Assembly (NCBI GenBank): GCA_013002105.1
Contig: JABDKS010000736.1
Span: 1 to 24,999, forward strand
Direction of reading: 5' to 3'
DNA length: 24,999 nt
Source: Pirellulaceae bacterium
Lineage (GTDB): Bacteria > Planctomycetota > Planctomycetia > Pirellulales > Pirellulaceae
Part shown: positions 16,220 through 23,894 of the stretch, in pieces
Position numbering within the stretch: the stretch's first letter is position 1
Layout: the number at the start of each line of letters is the position of its first letter
Notes under the pieces: generated by a model
The model's database searches: none
Seen by the model: the letters and a program-made list of their open reading frames with translations, nothing else
What the model was told of the DNA's origin: nothing
Made by a program: the position numbers and the translations under genes

Positions 16220-16828
16220 TTGGCTGCGAGAAATTTCTCTCGAAGACCTATCACGCGACGTCGAAGATTCCGCCTGCAACTTGGCTTCCCTTTCGCCCTG
16301 TCATCCGATGAACTGAACATCCATTGGGTCAACGATTTACCATTCGTCGTCCAGCAGAACCTTGTGTCATCTGCAGCCAGCGACAGCCACATTGCCGTCA
16401 GTTGGCACCATCGGTTTGATGTTCGCACCGAATTCGCTTTGGAATCGGTCGCAACGTTCATTCGCGATTCTGAACTGACCGACTGGCTCAACGGCGTGGA
16501 CGATCTTCCACAGTAGTTCATGGAATTAGAGCAAACGCTGCAAGAGCTGGCCGATTCACAATCGCGAGTCAAAAATCGGGTCTCCGATACCATCACCAGC
16601 CAGTTCGCCATAGACGCGGTAGCTGAACGCACGACTGCAAATGACTGGATCCATTCGACGACTGAATCGATCGTGTTGCTGCCAAATCCCCAACACACAG
16701 CCAATCGAGCGCACTTTGCATTGGGGATTCAGATTTTTCGCAGCCGACGTCAATCCGGGCAACATGCCGTCGAATACGACGCGTCAGCATCCAAATCGAG
16801 CACGCAGTTGTCCAATCGCGACATCTAG
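16220..16828 (+). pseudogene. Degraded open frame with one in-frame TAG, unknown family
   Basis: A single frame runs from about 16220 to the stop at 16826-16828, broken only by TAG at 16514-16516. The stop is followed after one codon by ATG at 16520 in the same frame. The part from about 16300 has coding-like codon use and reads HWVNDLPFVVQQNLVSSAAS and FALESVATFIRDSELTDWLN before the TAG, then MELEQTLQELADSQSRV after it. No credible start codon precedes the first part, which overlaps the tail of the sigma fragment in another frame. I recognise no family. It may be a 5'-truncated gene with a nonsense mutation, or two unrelated chance frames. The final stop lies inside the CTAG that bounds the 77-bp element next to it. 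Confidence 0.35.
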
Positions 16829-16901
16829 TGTTTTGTCGAGGCCCGACGTGAGCGTTGGCGGCAAAATGGGGTTACGACAAAACGCTCGGACACAGCACTA
16901 G
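16825..16901. mobile_element. 77-bp MITE-like element bounded by CTAG
   Basis: The segment begins and ends with CTAG (16825-16828 and 16898-16901), which looks like a 4-bp target duplication. Inside, the ends are imperfect inverted repeats (TGTTTTGTCGAGGC against TGCTGTGTCCGAGCG), and a 9-bp perfect inverted repeat GTTTTGTCG / CGACAAAAC lies at 16830-16838 and 16875-16883. It encodes nothing and can fold into a hairpin, so it may also end transcription of the glycerate kinase gene. Its CTAG ends provide TAG stop codons for the frames on both sides. The CTAG pattern fits the YTAR targets of some IS5-group transposases. The parent transposon is not in this window. Confidence 0.6.
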
Positions 16902-18247
16902 TTTCTTGAATCGGGTGCGATAAGCAGAACGCGGACGTCACAAACGTTCGTCCCCGTTGGACCCGTGACGATCAAGCCGTTGACGGCATCAAACAAAGAG
17001 TACGCGTCGTTGCGACGAAGAAATGATTCCGGATCAATTTTTTGCCCAACGATCCGGTGATGCACATCGCAGTCGACGACTGCTCCTGCGGCATCGGTCG
17101 GTCCGTCTTCGCCGTCTGTCCCGCCCGAAAGCACGACGACGCGTTTCCATTGCGATTCACTCAGTTCGGACTCAACCAAACGCTGATAAGCGGCGAGCGC
17201 CAATTGCTGGTTTCGTCCGCCCTTACCTCGGAGTTGCTCGTCACACAACCTCACCGTCGGTTCACCGCCTGAAACAAAACATCCAGCGATGCCATGGTCG
17301 GGTCGATTCAATCGACCCAGCAAACGGTCCGTCAAAGCCCTCCCAACGTCCTCTGCCAACCCCTCCGATCGGGCCGCCGACTCGGTCGAACAATCGTATC
17401 CCAATTCAATCGCACGATTCGCCGCGGCCGTCACTGCCGTTTGATTGCTCCCGATCACCAGTGTCGTTGCTGCCGATGCGATTTTTTTCGCTGTCGGTTT
17501 TTCCAGAGCGTCGTAGATGCGTTGTGACAACGTTCGCTCTGGATCGTAGTGACGCAAAACATCAATCGCCTGTTGCGGCGTCGACGGATCGGGAACGGTC
17601 GGCCCCGAAGCGATCAAGTCCAACGGATCACCCAAAACATCGGACAACACCAGCGTAATCATGTCACCCGCGTTGCACGCGGCCAACAAACCGCCACCTT
17701 TCACGCGACTGAGATGTTTGCGAACGGTGTTGAGTTGACCGATATTGGCCCCGGCGCTACTGAGAAATCGCGTCACCGCTAGCTTGTCATCCAACGTGAT
17801 CCCATCGACCGGCGCAGGTAACAACGCGCTGCCACCACCCGAGATCAATGCGATGCACAAATCTCGCTCGGTCGCGTCGCCGACCAATCGCAAGATCGCT
17901 TCGGTTCCTCGAACGCCCGCTTCGGTCGGCTCGTTCACTCCTGGTGGCCTGGCCACATGAACGGTGATGTCATCGATTTCCTTTTCGGTTCCCTGCGGCA
18001 CATTGATCCAGCCGGTAACCGGTAAACAGCCGTCGAGTGCCTGGACGAATCCCTCTGCCATCGCGGTGGCTGCTTTACCGGCCCCCACGATGACGATCCG
18101 ATCAAAAAGTGTCAGGTCCCAGGTCGATCCACCGATTCGCAACTGCGAGTCGTCCACGACCACCGCGTGTTGTAGTAAAGACTGCGGTCGCACCGCGTCG
18201 ACCGCAGCTCGCCAAATCGAAAGCGCGTCCTGTCGGAGTTGATTCAT
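16898..18247 (-). CDS. gckA: Glycerate 2-kinase (GckA/MOFRL family)
   Basis: This 449-aa protein has the two-domain build of D-glycerate 2-kinase: an N-terminal DUF4147 domain and a C-terminal MOFRL domain. It phosphorylates D-glycerate to 2-phosphoglycerate with ATP, in serine-type or sugar-acid catabolism. Visible motifs are DRIVIVGAGKAATAMAEGF (49-67, with the family Lys58), IALISGGGSALLPAPVDG (132-149), NTVRKHLSRVKGGGLA (173-188), and in the MOFRL part VVVLSGGTDGEDGPTDAAGA and GTNVCDVRVLLI. The length is as usual. The start is ATG 18245-18247. The gene is divergent from the helicase gene, 148 bp apart. Its TAG stop is formed by the CTAG end of the adjacent 77-bp element, so the C-terminus may have been altered by that insertion. 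Cytoplasmic. Confidence 0.93.
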   Translation of the reverse strand: MNQLRQDALSIWRAAVDAVRPQSLLQHAVVVDDSQLRIGGSTWDLTLFDRIVIVGAGKAATAMAEGFVQALDGCLPVTGWINVPQGTEKEIDDITVHVARPPGVNEPTEAGVRGTEAILRLVGDATERDLCIALISGGGSALLPAPVDGITLDDKLAVTRFLSSAGANIGQLNTVRKHLSRVKGGGLLAACNAGDMITLVLSDVLGDPLDLIASGPTVPDPSTPQQAIDVLRHYDPERTLSQRIYDALEKPTAKKIASAATTLVIGSNQTAVTAAANRAIELGYDCSTESAARSEGLAEDVGRALTDRLLGRLNRPDHGIAGCFVSGGEPTVRLCDEQLRGKGGRNQQLALAAYQRLVESELSESQWKRVVVLSGGTDGEDGPTDAAGAVVDCDVHHRIVGQKIDPESFLRRNDAYSLFDAVNGLIVTGPTGTNVCDVRVLLIAPDSRN

Positions 18248-18395
18248 CAGAGGTCAAACCGTTTTCAAGCAACTAAATCTATTTGCAAGTAAGCGTAATC
18301 AATCGCACTGGCGAAGTCAGGATACAGGGTTCTTGGGCACCAACGAGCATCTCTAGGCTAGACCTAAGGTTCACGACTGCTAAAACGATAACACC

Positions 18396-20870
18396 ATGAG
18401 CGATACAAATGAGACGCCCGATCGAGATACGCTGGCGAGCGAGTATTTTGAACTCCTGCCATTTTCGCCGTATCCCGTCCAGGAAGAATCACTGCTGGCC
18501 TATTTTACCGGCGATCAAGGTGTTCTCGTCTGTGCACCGACCGGTACGGGCAAGACGCTGATCGCCGAAGCCGCAGTGTACGAAGCGTTGCGGACCGGGC
18601 AGCGAATGTACTACACGACGCCCCTGATCGCGTTGACCGACCAAAAGCTGGACGAATTACGTGAGTCGGCCGTCCGCTGGGGATTCTCGGCTGATCAAGT
18701 CGGTTTGGTCACCGGTAACCGCCGCGTCAACGCCGATGCACCCGTGCTGGTCGTCGTTGCCGAAATCTTGCTCAATCGCTTGCTGAACCCCGAAGCTTTC
18801 GACTTTGCCGAAGTTGCGTCGGTGGTGATGGACGAATTTCATTCGTTCAATGATCCCGAACGAGGCATCGTTTGGGAACTAACGCTCGCACTCTTACCAA
18901 AGCATGTTCGCACACTGTTACTTAGTGCGACCGTTGGTAACGCGTTGGAGTTTACGTCTTGGCTGTCGCGTGCCCACGACCGACGATTGCAGTTAGTCAC
19001 AGGAACCGAGCGCAAGGTGCCGCTGCAGTACGAGTGGGTTGACGATGAAATCCTAGGCGACTTTGCCGAAAACATCGCAGCAGGTGACGAGTCAGAGCGG
19101 CGCACGCCTGCACTAATGTTTTGTTTCAGTCGATCGCAATGCTGGACCAACGCTGAACTACTCAAAGGCAAAAAATTGATCGACAAGCAGCGGCAAAGCG
19201 AGTTGGCAGATTACTTGAACGAAGCCGACATGACGCGAGGGGCCGGCCCAAAGTTGAAGCAGATTCTGATGCGTGGCGTGGGGGTCCACCATGCCGGCGT
19301 GCTGCCAAGATATCGGCGAATGGTCGAAGAACTTTTCCAGCGAAAACTACTGAGCGTCTGCGTTTGCACGGAAACATTGGCCGCAGGAATCAATCTACCG
19401 GCCCGTAGCGTTATTCTTCCAAACCTACTCAAAGGCCCTAAAGACAGGAAGAAACTGGTCGAGATCGCTTCGGCTCAACAAATTTTTGGCCGTGCCGGAC
19501 GACCGCAGTTCGATGACCGTGGTTATGTCTTCGCCCTGGCTCACGAAGACGATGTCAAGATCAATCGATGGCGGGAAAAATACGATTCGATTCCCGAAGA
19601 CACAAAAGACCCGGGGCTACTGAAAGCGAAAAAGCAACTGAAGAAGAAGATGCCCAAGAGACGTAGCGGCGAATCGTATTGGACCGAGCAACAGTTCGTG
19701 CAACTCTACGAAGCCGCCGCAGGGAACTTGTCCAGTCGTGGAAGACTACCCTGGCGATTACTCGCCTACCTTTTCGGCAAAGACCCAAACGTCCAACCGA
19801 TCCGCGACATGGTCGGCCGACGTTTACTGCCACCCAAACAAATCGAAGAGGCACAACGTGATCTCAATCGGATGCTGATCACCCTTTGGACAGCCGGCTA
19901 CGTTCAGCTGGATCCCAAACCGCGCCCCGCTGCTGCAAAGGGACCACCCAAGAAGGGCGACAAAGCACGCGAGCAAGAAAAGGCTGCCGGGACCGGCGGA
20001 CTGTTTGGCGAAATTTTGGATCAAATGAAAGGGAACGATAGCGATGACGGCAGCGACGAGGAGGACGATGAAGAACATGACCCTGAATTGATCGAGAGCC
20101 GCGGATACGAAGTCGACCAGTACAAACCGACCACCGCAACACCGACACCGCGACTGGAACGGCTCGTGCATTTGCGCAGCATCAACCCACTATTCGGTGT
20201 CTACCTGGCCGACCAACTGGCGATCGCGGACCCCGACGAACGAATCGCGGCACTTGAATCTGTATTGTTGGTACCTGGGACGGTCGCCCGGTTTACGCGC
20301 ATGCCTCGGCTGGATGAGATGCCGGCCGGAACGCTCGCGACAACGCGACTGGACCCGCGATTGTTGCAACTTGGATTGGCGACCGCCGAAGAATTGGGTG
20401 CCAAGAGTGACGACGAGGAAGAAGAAGTCAAAGATCGCGGATTTGGCCGAGTGATGTTCGATGAGCCGCGTGTTTGGCCGCTGACCATCGGCGAAAAACT
20501 GCTTCGGCTTTTTCGCAATGAGTTCCCGCGTGTTCACAACGTCGATGTCCGCCCATTGTGGATCGTGGGCGATTTGCTCAATTACGGCGGCGATTTCAAT
20601 AAGTATGTCACCACCAAAAAACTGCAAAAGGATGAAGGGATTCTATTTCGTCACTGCCTGCGCATGATTTTGTTGCTGGACGAGATGGCCAATGTGCCAC
20701 CGGCGGAATCGACGGTCGAAACATGGGAAGATCCTCTGGACGATTTGGCCGACCTGCTGACCGAAACCTGCCGCAACATCGACCCTCAAAGTACGGACGA
20801 GATGCTGGCTCAACCCGGTAGCGAGATTGATGATCTGATCGGATTGGGCAGGCGAAATTCGTCATCGTAA
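18396..20870 (+). CDS. Ski2-like superfamily 2 DEAD/DEAH-box helicase
   Basis: This 824-aa protein is an ATP-dependent RNA or DNA helicase. Helicase motifs are in order: Walker A APTGTGKT (47-54), TTPLIALTDQKLDEL (74-88, motif Ia), DEFH (146-149, motif II), LLSATVGN (175-182, motif III), HHAGVLPRYRRMVEELF near 300, TETLAAGINLPARSVILP (325-342, motif V) and QQIFGRAGRPQFDDRGYV (361-378, motif VI). This ordering and the 'HHAG ... AGINLPA ... GRAGRPQFD' pattern mark the Ski2/Mtr4-like group rather than ordinary DEAD proteins such as RhlB. Beyond residue 400 there is a basic stretch (KAKKQLKKKMPKRR), a Lys/Pro/Ala linker and an acidic run (547-562), followed by a C-terminal domain I do not recognise. 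The start is ATG at 18396, without a Shine-Dalgarno. A role in RNA turnover or repair is likely, but the substrate is unknown. Confidence 0.93.
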   Translation: MSDTNETPDRDTLASEYFELLPFSPYPVQEESLLAYFTGDQGVLVCAPTGTGKTLIAEAAVYEALRTGQRMYYTTPLIALTDQKLDELRESAVRWGFSADQVGLVTGNRRVNADAPVLVVVAEILLNRLLNPEAFDFAEVASVVMDEFHSFNDPERGIVWELTLALLPKHVRTLLLSATVGNALEFTSWLSRAHDRRLQLVTGTERKVPLQYEWVDDEILGDFAENIAAGDESERRTPALMFCFSRSQCWTNAELLKGKKLIDKQRQSELADYLNEADMTRGAGPKLKQILMRGVGVHHAGVLPRYRRMVEELFQRKLLSVCVCTETLAAGINLPARSVILPNLLKGPKDRKKLVEIASAQQIFGRAGRPQFDDRGYVFALAHEDDVKINRWREKYDSIPEDTKDPGLLKAKKQLKKKMPKRRSGESYWTEQQFVQLYEAAAGNLSSRGRLPWRLLAYLFGKDPNVQPIRDMVGRRLLPPKQIEEAQRDLNRMLITLWTAGYVQLDPKPRPAAAKGPPKKGDKAREQEKAAGTGGLFGEILDQMKGNDSDDGSDEEDDEEHDPELIESRGYEVDQYKPTTATPTPRLERLVHLRSINPLFGVYLADQLAIADPDERIAALESVLLVPGTVARFTRMPRLDEMPAGTLATTRLDPRLLQLGLATAEELGAKSDDEEEEVKDRGFGRVMFDEPRVWPLTIGEKLLRLFRNEFPRVHNVDVRPLWIVGDLLNYGGDFNKYVTTKKLQKDEGILFRHCLRMILLLDEMANVPPAESTVETWEDPLDDLADLLTETCRNIDPQSTDEMLAQPGSEIDDLIGLGRRNSSS

Positions 20871-21030
20871 CGCGATCGATTTGACCCGAGTCACCAAACG
20901 AATACCGGCAGGATATTGTGGCGGCGCAATAGAATTCCATCACGCGACCATTCCCTTGTCATCACTCAGAGTTATCTGCGAATGACGTCGAGTCGAATGA
21001 TTAGACCCTCTGTGGTAAAAAGCGGTCGTA

Positions 21031-22119
21031 ATGACGTTTGACTATCGATCAGTGATGAACGGAAAGCGGCGAGACCCGCTGGCCATGGCAATGCGCGGCG
21101 GACTTTGGATCGCGTCGTGGCCTTACCGATGGGCCGTCCACTTTCGAAATCGCAAGTACGATCGAAACGAATCGGCAATCCAATCATGTGGTGTTCCCGT
21201 CGTCAGCGTCGGAAACTTGACAACCGGCGGTACGGGTAAAACGCCGATCGTCTGCTTTTTGGCCCAAGCGTTACGAAATCGCGGATTGCGGGTTGCCATC
21301 GTCAGTCGGGGATATGGCCGCGGCGAAGCGGACGAAAATGACGAAGCGATGGAATTGCACTCGAGACTGCCTGATGTCCCCCATGTTCAGAATCCCGACC
21401 GAGTCCAAGCGGCGCTGGTTGCGGTGGAGGAATTGGAGGCACAGGTCATCTTGATGGATGATGGTCTCCAGCATCGACGATTGCACCGAGATGTCAATCT
21501 GATCGTGATCGACGCAACCTGCCCGTTCGGATTTGGGTATTTGCTGCCACGCGGACTGCTGCGAGAATCCCTTGATAGCCTCCGACGAGGGGACTTGGTC
21601 CTATTGTCCCGATGCGCGGCGGTCAACGAGGACCAGCTTCGCGAAATCGAGTCGCTGATTCACCAATACCATCCACAACTGCCAATTGTTCGCACCCATC
21701 ATCAACCCAACTCACTGCTACAGTTCCCCGATCAGATACATCCGATCACAAAGTTGGCCGGGCAGCGAGTCGCCGTGATCAGCGCGATCGGCAATCCCAA
21801 CGCTTTCGAGACAACGGTGCGAGATTGCGGCGCAACAGTCGTCGATTGCCAACACTTACCCGACCACGACAGTTACGATCCCGAAACCATGCACGACTTG
21901 AGATCGTGGATCCAGGGACTCGGTGACTCGATCGATCAGGTTGTATGCACCCATAAAGATTTAGTCAAAATTCGATCCGATCGAATTGGCGGTAAAGATT
22001 TGGCCGCGATCTTGATTGAGTTAAATGTCGTTAGCGATCCATCACAACTCGACACGTTGATTGCAAACGTCAGCAAGCTGTGCGAGGACTCAAGTCGGTC
22101 TGCTGTCGGGTCCTCCTGA
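21031..22119 (+). CDS. lpxK: Tetraacyldisaccharide 4'-kinase
   Basis: This 362-aa protein matches LpxK, the inner-membrane-associated kinase that phosphorylates the 4' position of the lipid A disaccharide. Visible are the P-loop VGNLTTGGTGKTP (60-72), VAIVSRGYGR (88-97), MDDGLQHRRLHRD (142-154, containing the family's catalytic Asp), DATCPFGFGYLLPRGLLRES and, near the C-terminus, VVCTHKDLVKI. The N-terminal segment GGLWIASWPYRWAVHFRN resembles the usual amphipathic or membrane helix. The start is ATG 21031; ATG at 21055 is an alternative. Its presence indicates a Gram-negative type outer membrane with lipid A. No other lpx gene is adjacent. The stop overlaps a small palindrome (GTCCTC-CT-GAGGAC, 22110-22123). 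Confidence 0.95.
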   Translation: MTFDYRSVMNGKRRDPLAMAMRGGLWIASWPYRWAVHFRNRKYDRNESAIQSCGVPVVSVGNLTTGGTGKTPIVCFLAQALRNRGLRVAIVSRGYGRGEADENDEAMELHSRLPDVPHVQNPDRVQAALVAVEELEAQVILMDDGLQHRRLHRDVNLIVIDATCPFGFGYLLPRGLLRESLDSLRRGDLVLLSRCAAVNEDQLREIESLIHQYHPQLPIVRTHHQPNSLLQFPDQIHPITKLAGQRVAVISAIGNPNAFETTVRDCGATVVDCQHLPDHDSYDPETMHDLRSWIQGLGDSIDQVVCTHKDLVKIRSDRIGGKDLAAILIELNVVSDPSQLDTLIANVSKLCEDSSRSAVGSS

Positions 22120-22177
22120 GGACCTGCTGGGAGATCGTTGCTTGGAGTTCCCTTGCTAGAAGGTCATTGGGTAGCGC

Positions 22178-22224
22178 AAAAAAAACGCCTCGTGGCCCAA
22201 TCGGATCGATCGAATTCACGAGGC
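22178..22224 (-). terminator. Rho-independent terminator of the lipoprotein gene
   Basis: GCCTCGTG (22187-22194) pairs exactly with CACGAGGC (22217-22224). On the minus strand the stem is followed within one base by eight T's (22178-22185). It lies 30 nt downstream of the lipoprotein stop, and lpxK converges on it from the other side. Confidence 0.88.
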
Positions 22225-22253
22225 TGTTGATCTATTTGGTCGCTATCGCAACT

Positions 22254-22460
22254 TTAGGGTGTTTCGCCAGTTGGCGTTTCGACACCAGTCGTTGTGTTGC
22301 TATCAGGCGTCTCGGCACCAGCCGTCGTGTTGGAGGTGGCGGTCGCCGTCGATGTGGACGTGGATGTGTCAACATTTGCTGCCGGTGGCTGACACCCAAC
22401 GGTGAACGCAAGCATGGCGATGGCAGCAAATCCGGTGACAATGACTTTCGAAATCTTCAT
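22254..22460 (-). CDS. Small Thr-rich lipoprotein
   Basis: This 68-aa protein has a classic lipoprotein signal: MKISKVIVTGFAAIAMLAF, then a lipobox ending in Cys23 (FTVGC). The mature part of about 45 residues is low-complexity, rich in Thr, Ser and Ala, with short repeats of the type GVETP / GAETP / GETP. It has no cysteine other than the lipidated one and no domain. ATG at 22458-22460 is the start, and a strong terminator follows closely, which supports a real and probably well-expressed small gene. Its function is unknown; a surface-exposed or spacer-like role in the envelope is a guess. Confidence 0.78.
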   Translation of the reverse strand: MKISKVIVTGFAAIAMLAFTVGCQPPAANVDTSTSTSTATATSNTTAGAETPDSNTTTGVETPTGETP

Positions 22461-22868
22461 GTTTTGGAGGTCTCTTAAAATATGAGTGTTCAGAACAACT
22501 GTGTTCAGGTAGGAGTTCGTCCTGCAAAGACATCGCTTCGTCGCGTCGGCCGATGCGCCGCCTGCGCCAAAGCGCCGTTGTCATCCATTGATGGGGCATG
22601 AAGGCGACTCGACAATCAAATGATGACTGCCGAGAAACTCGCTTCTGCACCGAAACGGCGTCTCGATGGTGGCTGGAGTGCTCCTGCTAATAGTGGAATC
22701 GGTTTTGAAAAAAATGAAAGAGGCATCATCGAAATAATCGACAGCTTCGCACCGATTTGGCGAATTCACGCGTTTCGTTGACCAATTGGTATGCACTAGG
22801 GCGTGATTAACCGCCGAAATTCGAGAGGTTCCGACTGTTCGAACGTACCGTTTCCACTGGAAAATCCT
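22461..22868. other. Divergent intergenic region
   Basis: These 408 bp separate the minus-strand lipoprotein and the plus-strand secreted protein and should hold both promoters. I see no supported gene and no clear -35/-10 pair. Two direct copies of GTGTTCAG (22486-22493 and 22501-22508) lie about 25-50 bp upstream of the lipoprotein start and might be a regulator site. Confidence 0.5.
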
Positions 22869-23273
22869 ATGAATCCTCGCAACCTCGCATTCGCAATCGC
22901 CGTCACAACCATCGGCTCGATTTCGGCAGCGACGTCGTGTTGGGCTCAAGAATCCGATGCGAAGGCGGAAGTAGCGTCAAAGCAGCAGTCCGAAATCAAT
23001 GAGGCAATGGATCGAGTCCAACTCTTCGATTCGCTGGAGCATCCGTCAGAATCGTCAAGCTCCGCCAGAACGGTTGCCCCCAAACCTTCCGCTAGCGAAC
23101 TACGTCAAGCTCGCGCGTTGTATCGATCTCAACAACGAATCGCTCGCCTGGAACACAATCTATGGATGGGATACGAACCACTTCGTCCAAACTGGAGTGC
23201 CGTACCGATGATGTCTAGTCGTTACAGCGGTCGCCGTACCATCTACGTCCCAGTGTTTGTTCGTCCTCGCTAG
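22869..23273 (+). CDS. Small secreted protein, unknown function
   Basis: This 134-aa protein has a clear signal peptide (MNPRNLAFAIAVTTIGSISA, cleavage probably after SCWAQ near residue 26). The mature protein is mostly polar, with a predicted helical stretch (SELRQARALYRSQQRIARLE) and an Arg/Tyr-rich end finishing RRTIYVPVFVRPR. I chose ATG 22869 because the signal peptide begins there; the GTG start at 22803 would place 22 polar residues in front. No domain is recognised. The short C-terminal 'xRRTIxVPVxVxPR' ending resembles small secreted planctomycete proteins I have seen, but I cannot check this. Confidence 0.72.
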   Translation: MNPRNLAFAIAVTTIGSISAATSCWAQESDAKAEVASKQQSEINEAMDRVQLFDSLEHPSESSSSARTVAPKPSASELRQARALYRSQQRIARLEHNLWMGYEPLRPNWSAVPMMSSRYSGRRTIYVPVFVRPR

Positions 23274-23307
23274 AGCACACTGATCATCGATTTAGGTTGA
23301 TCGTAGG

Positions 23308-23349
23308 CCAGGACCTGTCCTGGCAAAGTCCCGCCAGGACAGGTCCTGG
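23308..23349. repeat. Perfect 17-bp inverted repeat with palindromic arms
   Basis: The left arm CCAGGACCTGTCCTGGC (23308-23324) and right arm GCCAGGACAGGTCCTGG (23333-23349) are exact complements around an 8-base spacer. Each arm is itself a 7-bp palindrome (CCAGGAC ... GTCCTGG), so it can form one long stem or two small ones. There is no T-tract on either side, so a simple intrinsic terminator is less likely than a REP-like dispersed repeat. Confidence 0.85.
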
Positions 23350-23419
23350 AAGACTCGAAACCTAATCATGCGATAGCACGGGACTGCATTCACTTCGATC
23401 TTCCAATGCCACCGTTGCT

Positions 23420-23692
23420 CTACTGACCTGGATGTTCTTGATCGATAGCATCCGGCGCCACATCGCTCGGTTGGATTGAACACTTCCTGTTTGACTCACG
23501 GCCGCGCAATCTATTTGGCACAGGATTGCTTTCTATGGCGCCGCTAGTCGCCAACACGGGCAAGTCAGTGATCCCAAATTCGCCGCTGCGCAAAACGCGA
23601 TTGATGCCTGCAAACCGATCTGCAAATGGTTTGATAGTGCGAAACGGATGGGATGAAACGATTATCAAATTCCTATCAGTCGTGTGACTCAT
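23420..23692 (-). CDS. Possible small hypothetical protein
   Basis: This 90-aa open frame starts at ATG 23690-23692 and opens MSHTTDRNLIIVSSHPFRTI. It has no domain I recognise, no Shine-Dalgarno and ordinary composition. Only the Ile/Val-rich start looks protein-like. It is listed because it is the best frame in a 620-bp gap, and it may well be chance. Confidence 0.2.
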   Translation of the reverse strand: MSHTTDRNLIIVSSHPFRTIKPFADRFAGINRVLRSGEFGITDLPVLATSGAIESNPVPNRLRGRESNRKCSIQPSDVAPDAIDQEHPGQ

Positions 23693-23894
23693 TTGCATTG
23701 TCACTGACGTCACAAAAAACCATTGGCTACAACGCGGCCAGAAACCAAACCGCTCTCATCATTGGACCAAAACTGCGCCGATAACAATCGTGGTTCGACA
23801 CGAAAAGGGAACTCCCAAATCATTCCCCGCGAAGCGAACCCGCAAGCATTTCCCGAGACAGACCCTACGCTTACCCTCCAGTCGGTTGCCATAG

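Larger units (their letters stand above)
15778..16316 (+). pseudogene. ECF-type RNA polymerase sigma factor, disrupted
   Basis: Two pieces of one sigma factor lie in different frames. From ATG 15778 the first piece reads ARFNRSLARARRGDTDTIGG and continues to TRLDRRLRL at about 15957. The second, in another frame from 16127, reads VNPSDLIQETVLAAHRDFEA, then FRGENLAKLMSWLREI. Planctomycete ECF sigma factors have these joined directly (the region 2 'RRxxPSDLvQET.laAhrdF..FRG' block). About 169 bp (15958-16126) made of two direct repeats and a hairpin separates them and shifts the frame, since 169 is not a multiple of three. After SWLREI the sequence loses similarity and stops at 16316; no region 4 DNA-binding domain follows. 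It is therefore a dead gene on two counts: insertion and loss of the C-terminus. I infer the gene was functional before the insertion. Confidence 0.8.
23274..23894. other. Long intergenic region with a nested palindrome
   Basis: About 620 bp contain no well-supported gene. The notable features are the 42-bp palindromic repeat at 23308-23349 and a weak minus-strand open frame at 23420-23692, listed separately. Confidence 0.55.

Noticed and set aside
16129..16704. 191-aa minus-strand open frame
   Set aside because: It is antisense to the sigma-factor fragment and the degraded plus frame, both with better codon use or motifs; its Ser/Cys-rich composition is typical of an antisense frame.
22110..22123. 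GTCCTC-CT-GAGGAC at the lpxK stop as a terminator
   Set aside because: The stem is 6 bp with a 2-base loop and no T-tract; it is too weak to call.
22803..22868. Upstream GTG start for the small secreted protein
   Set aside because: It would put 22 polar residues before an obvious signal peptide.
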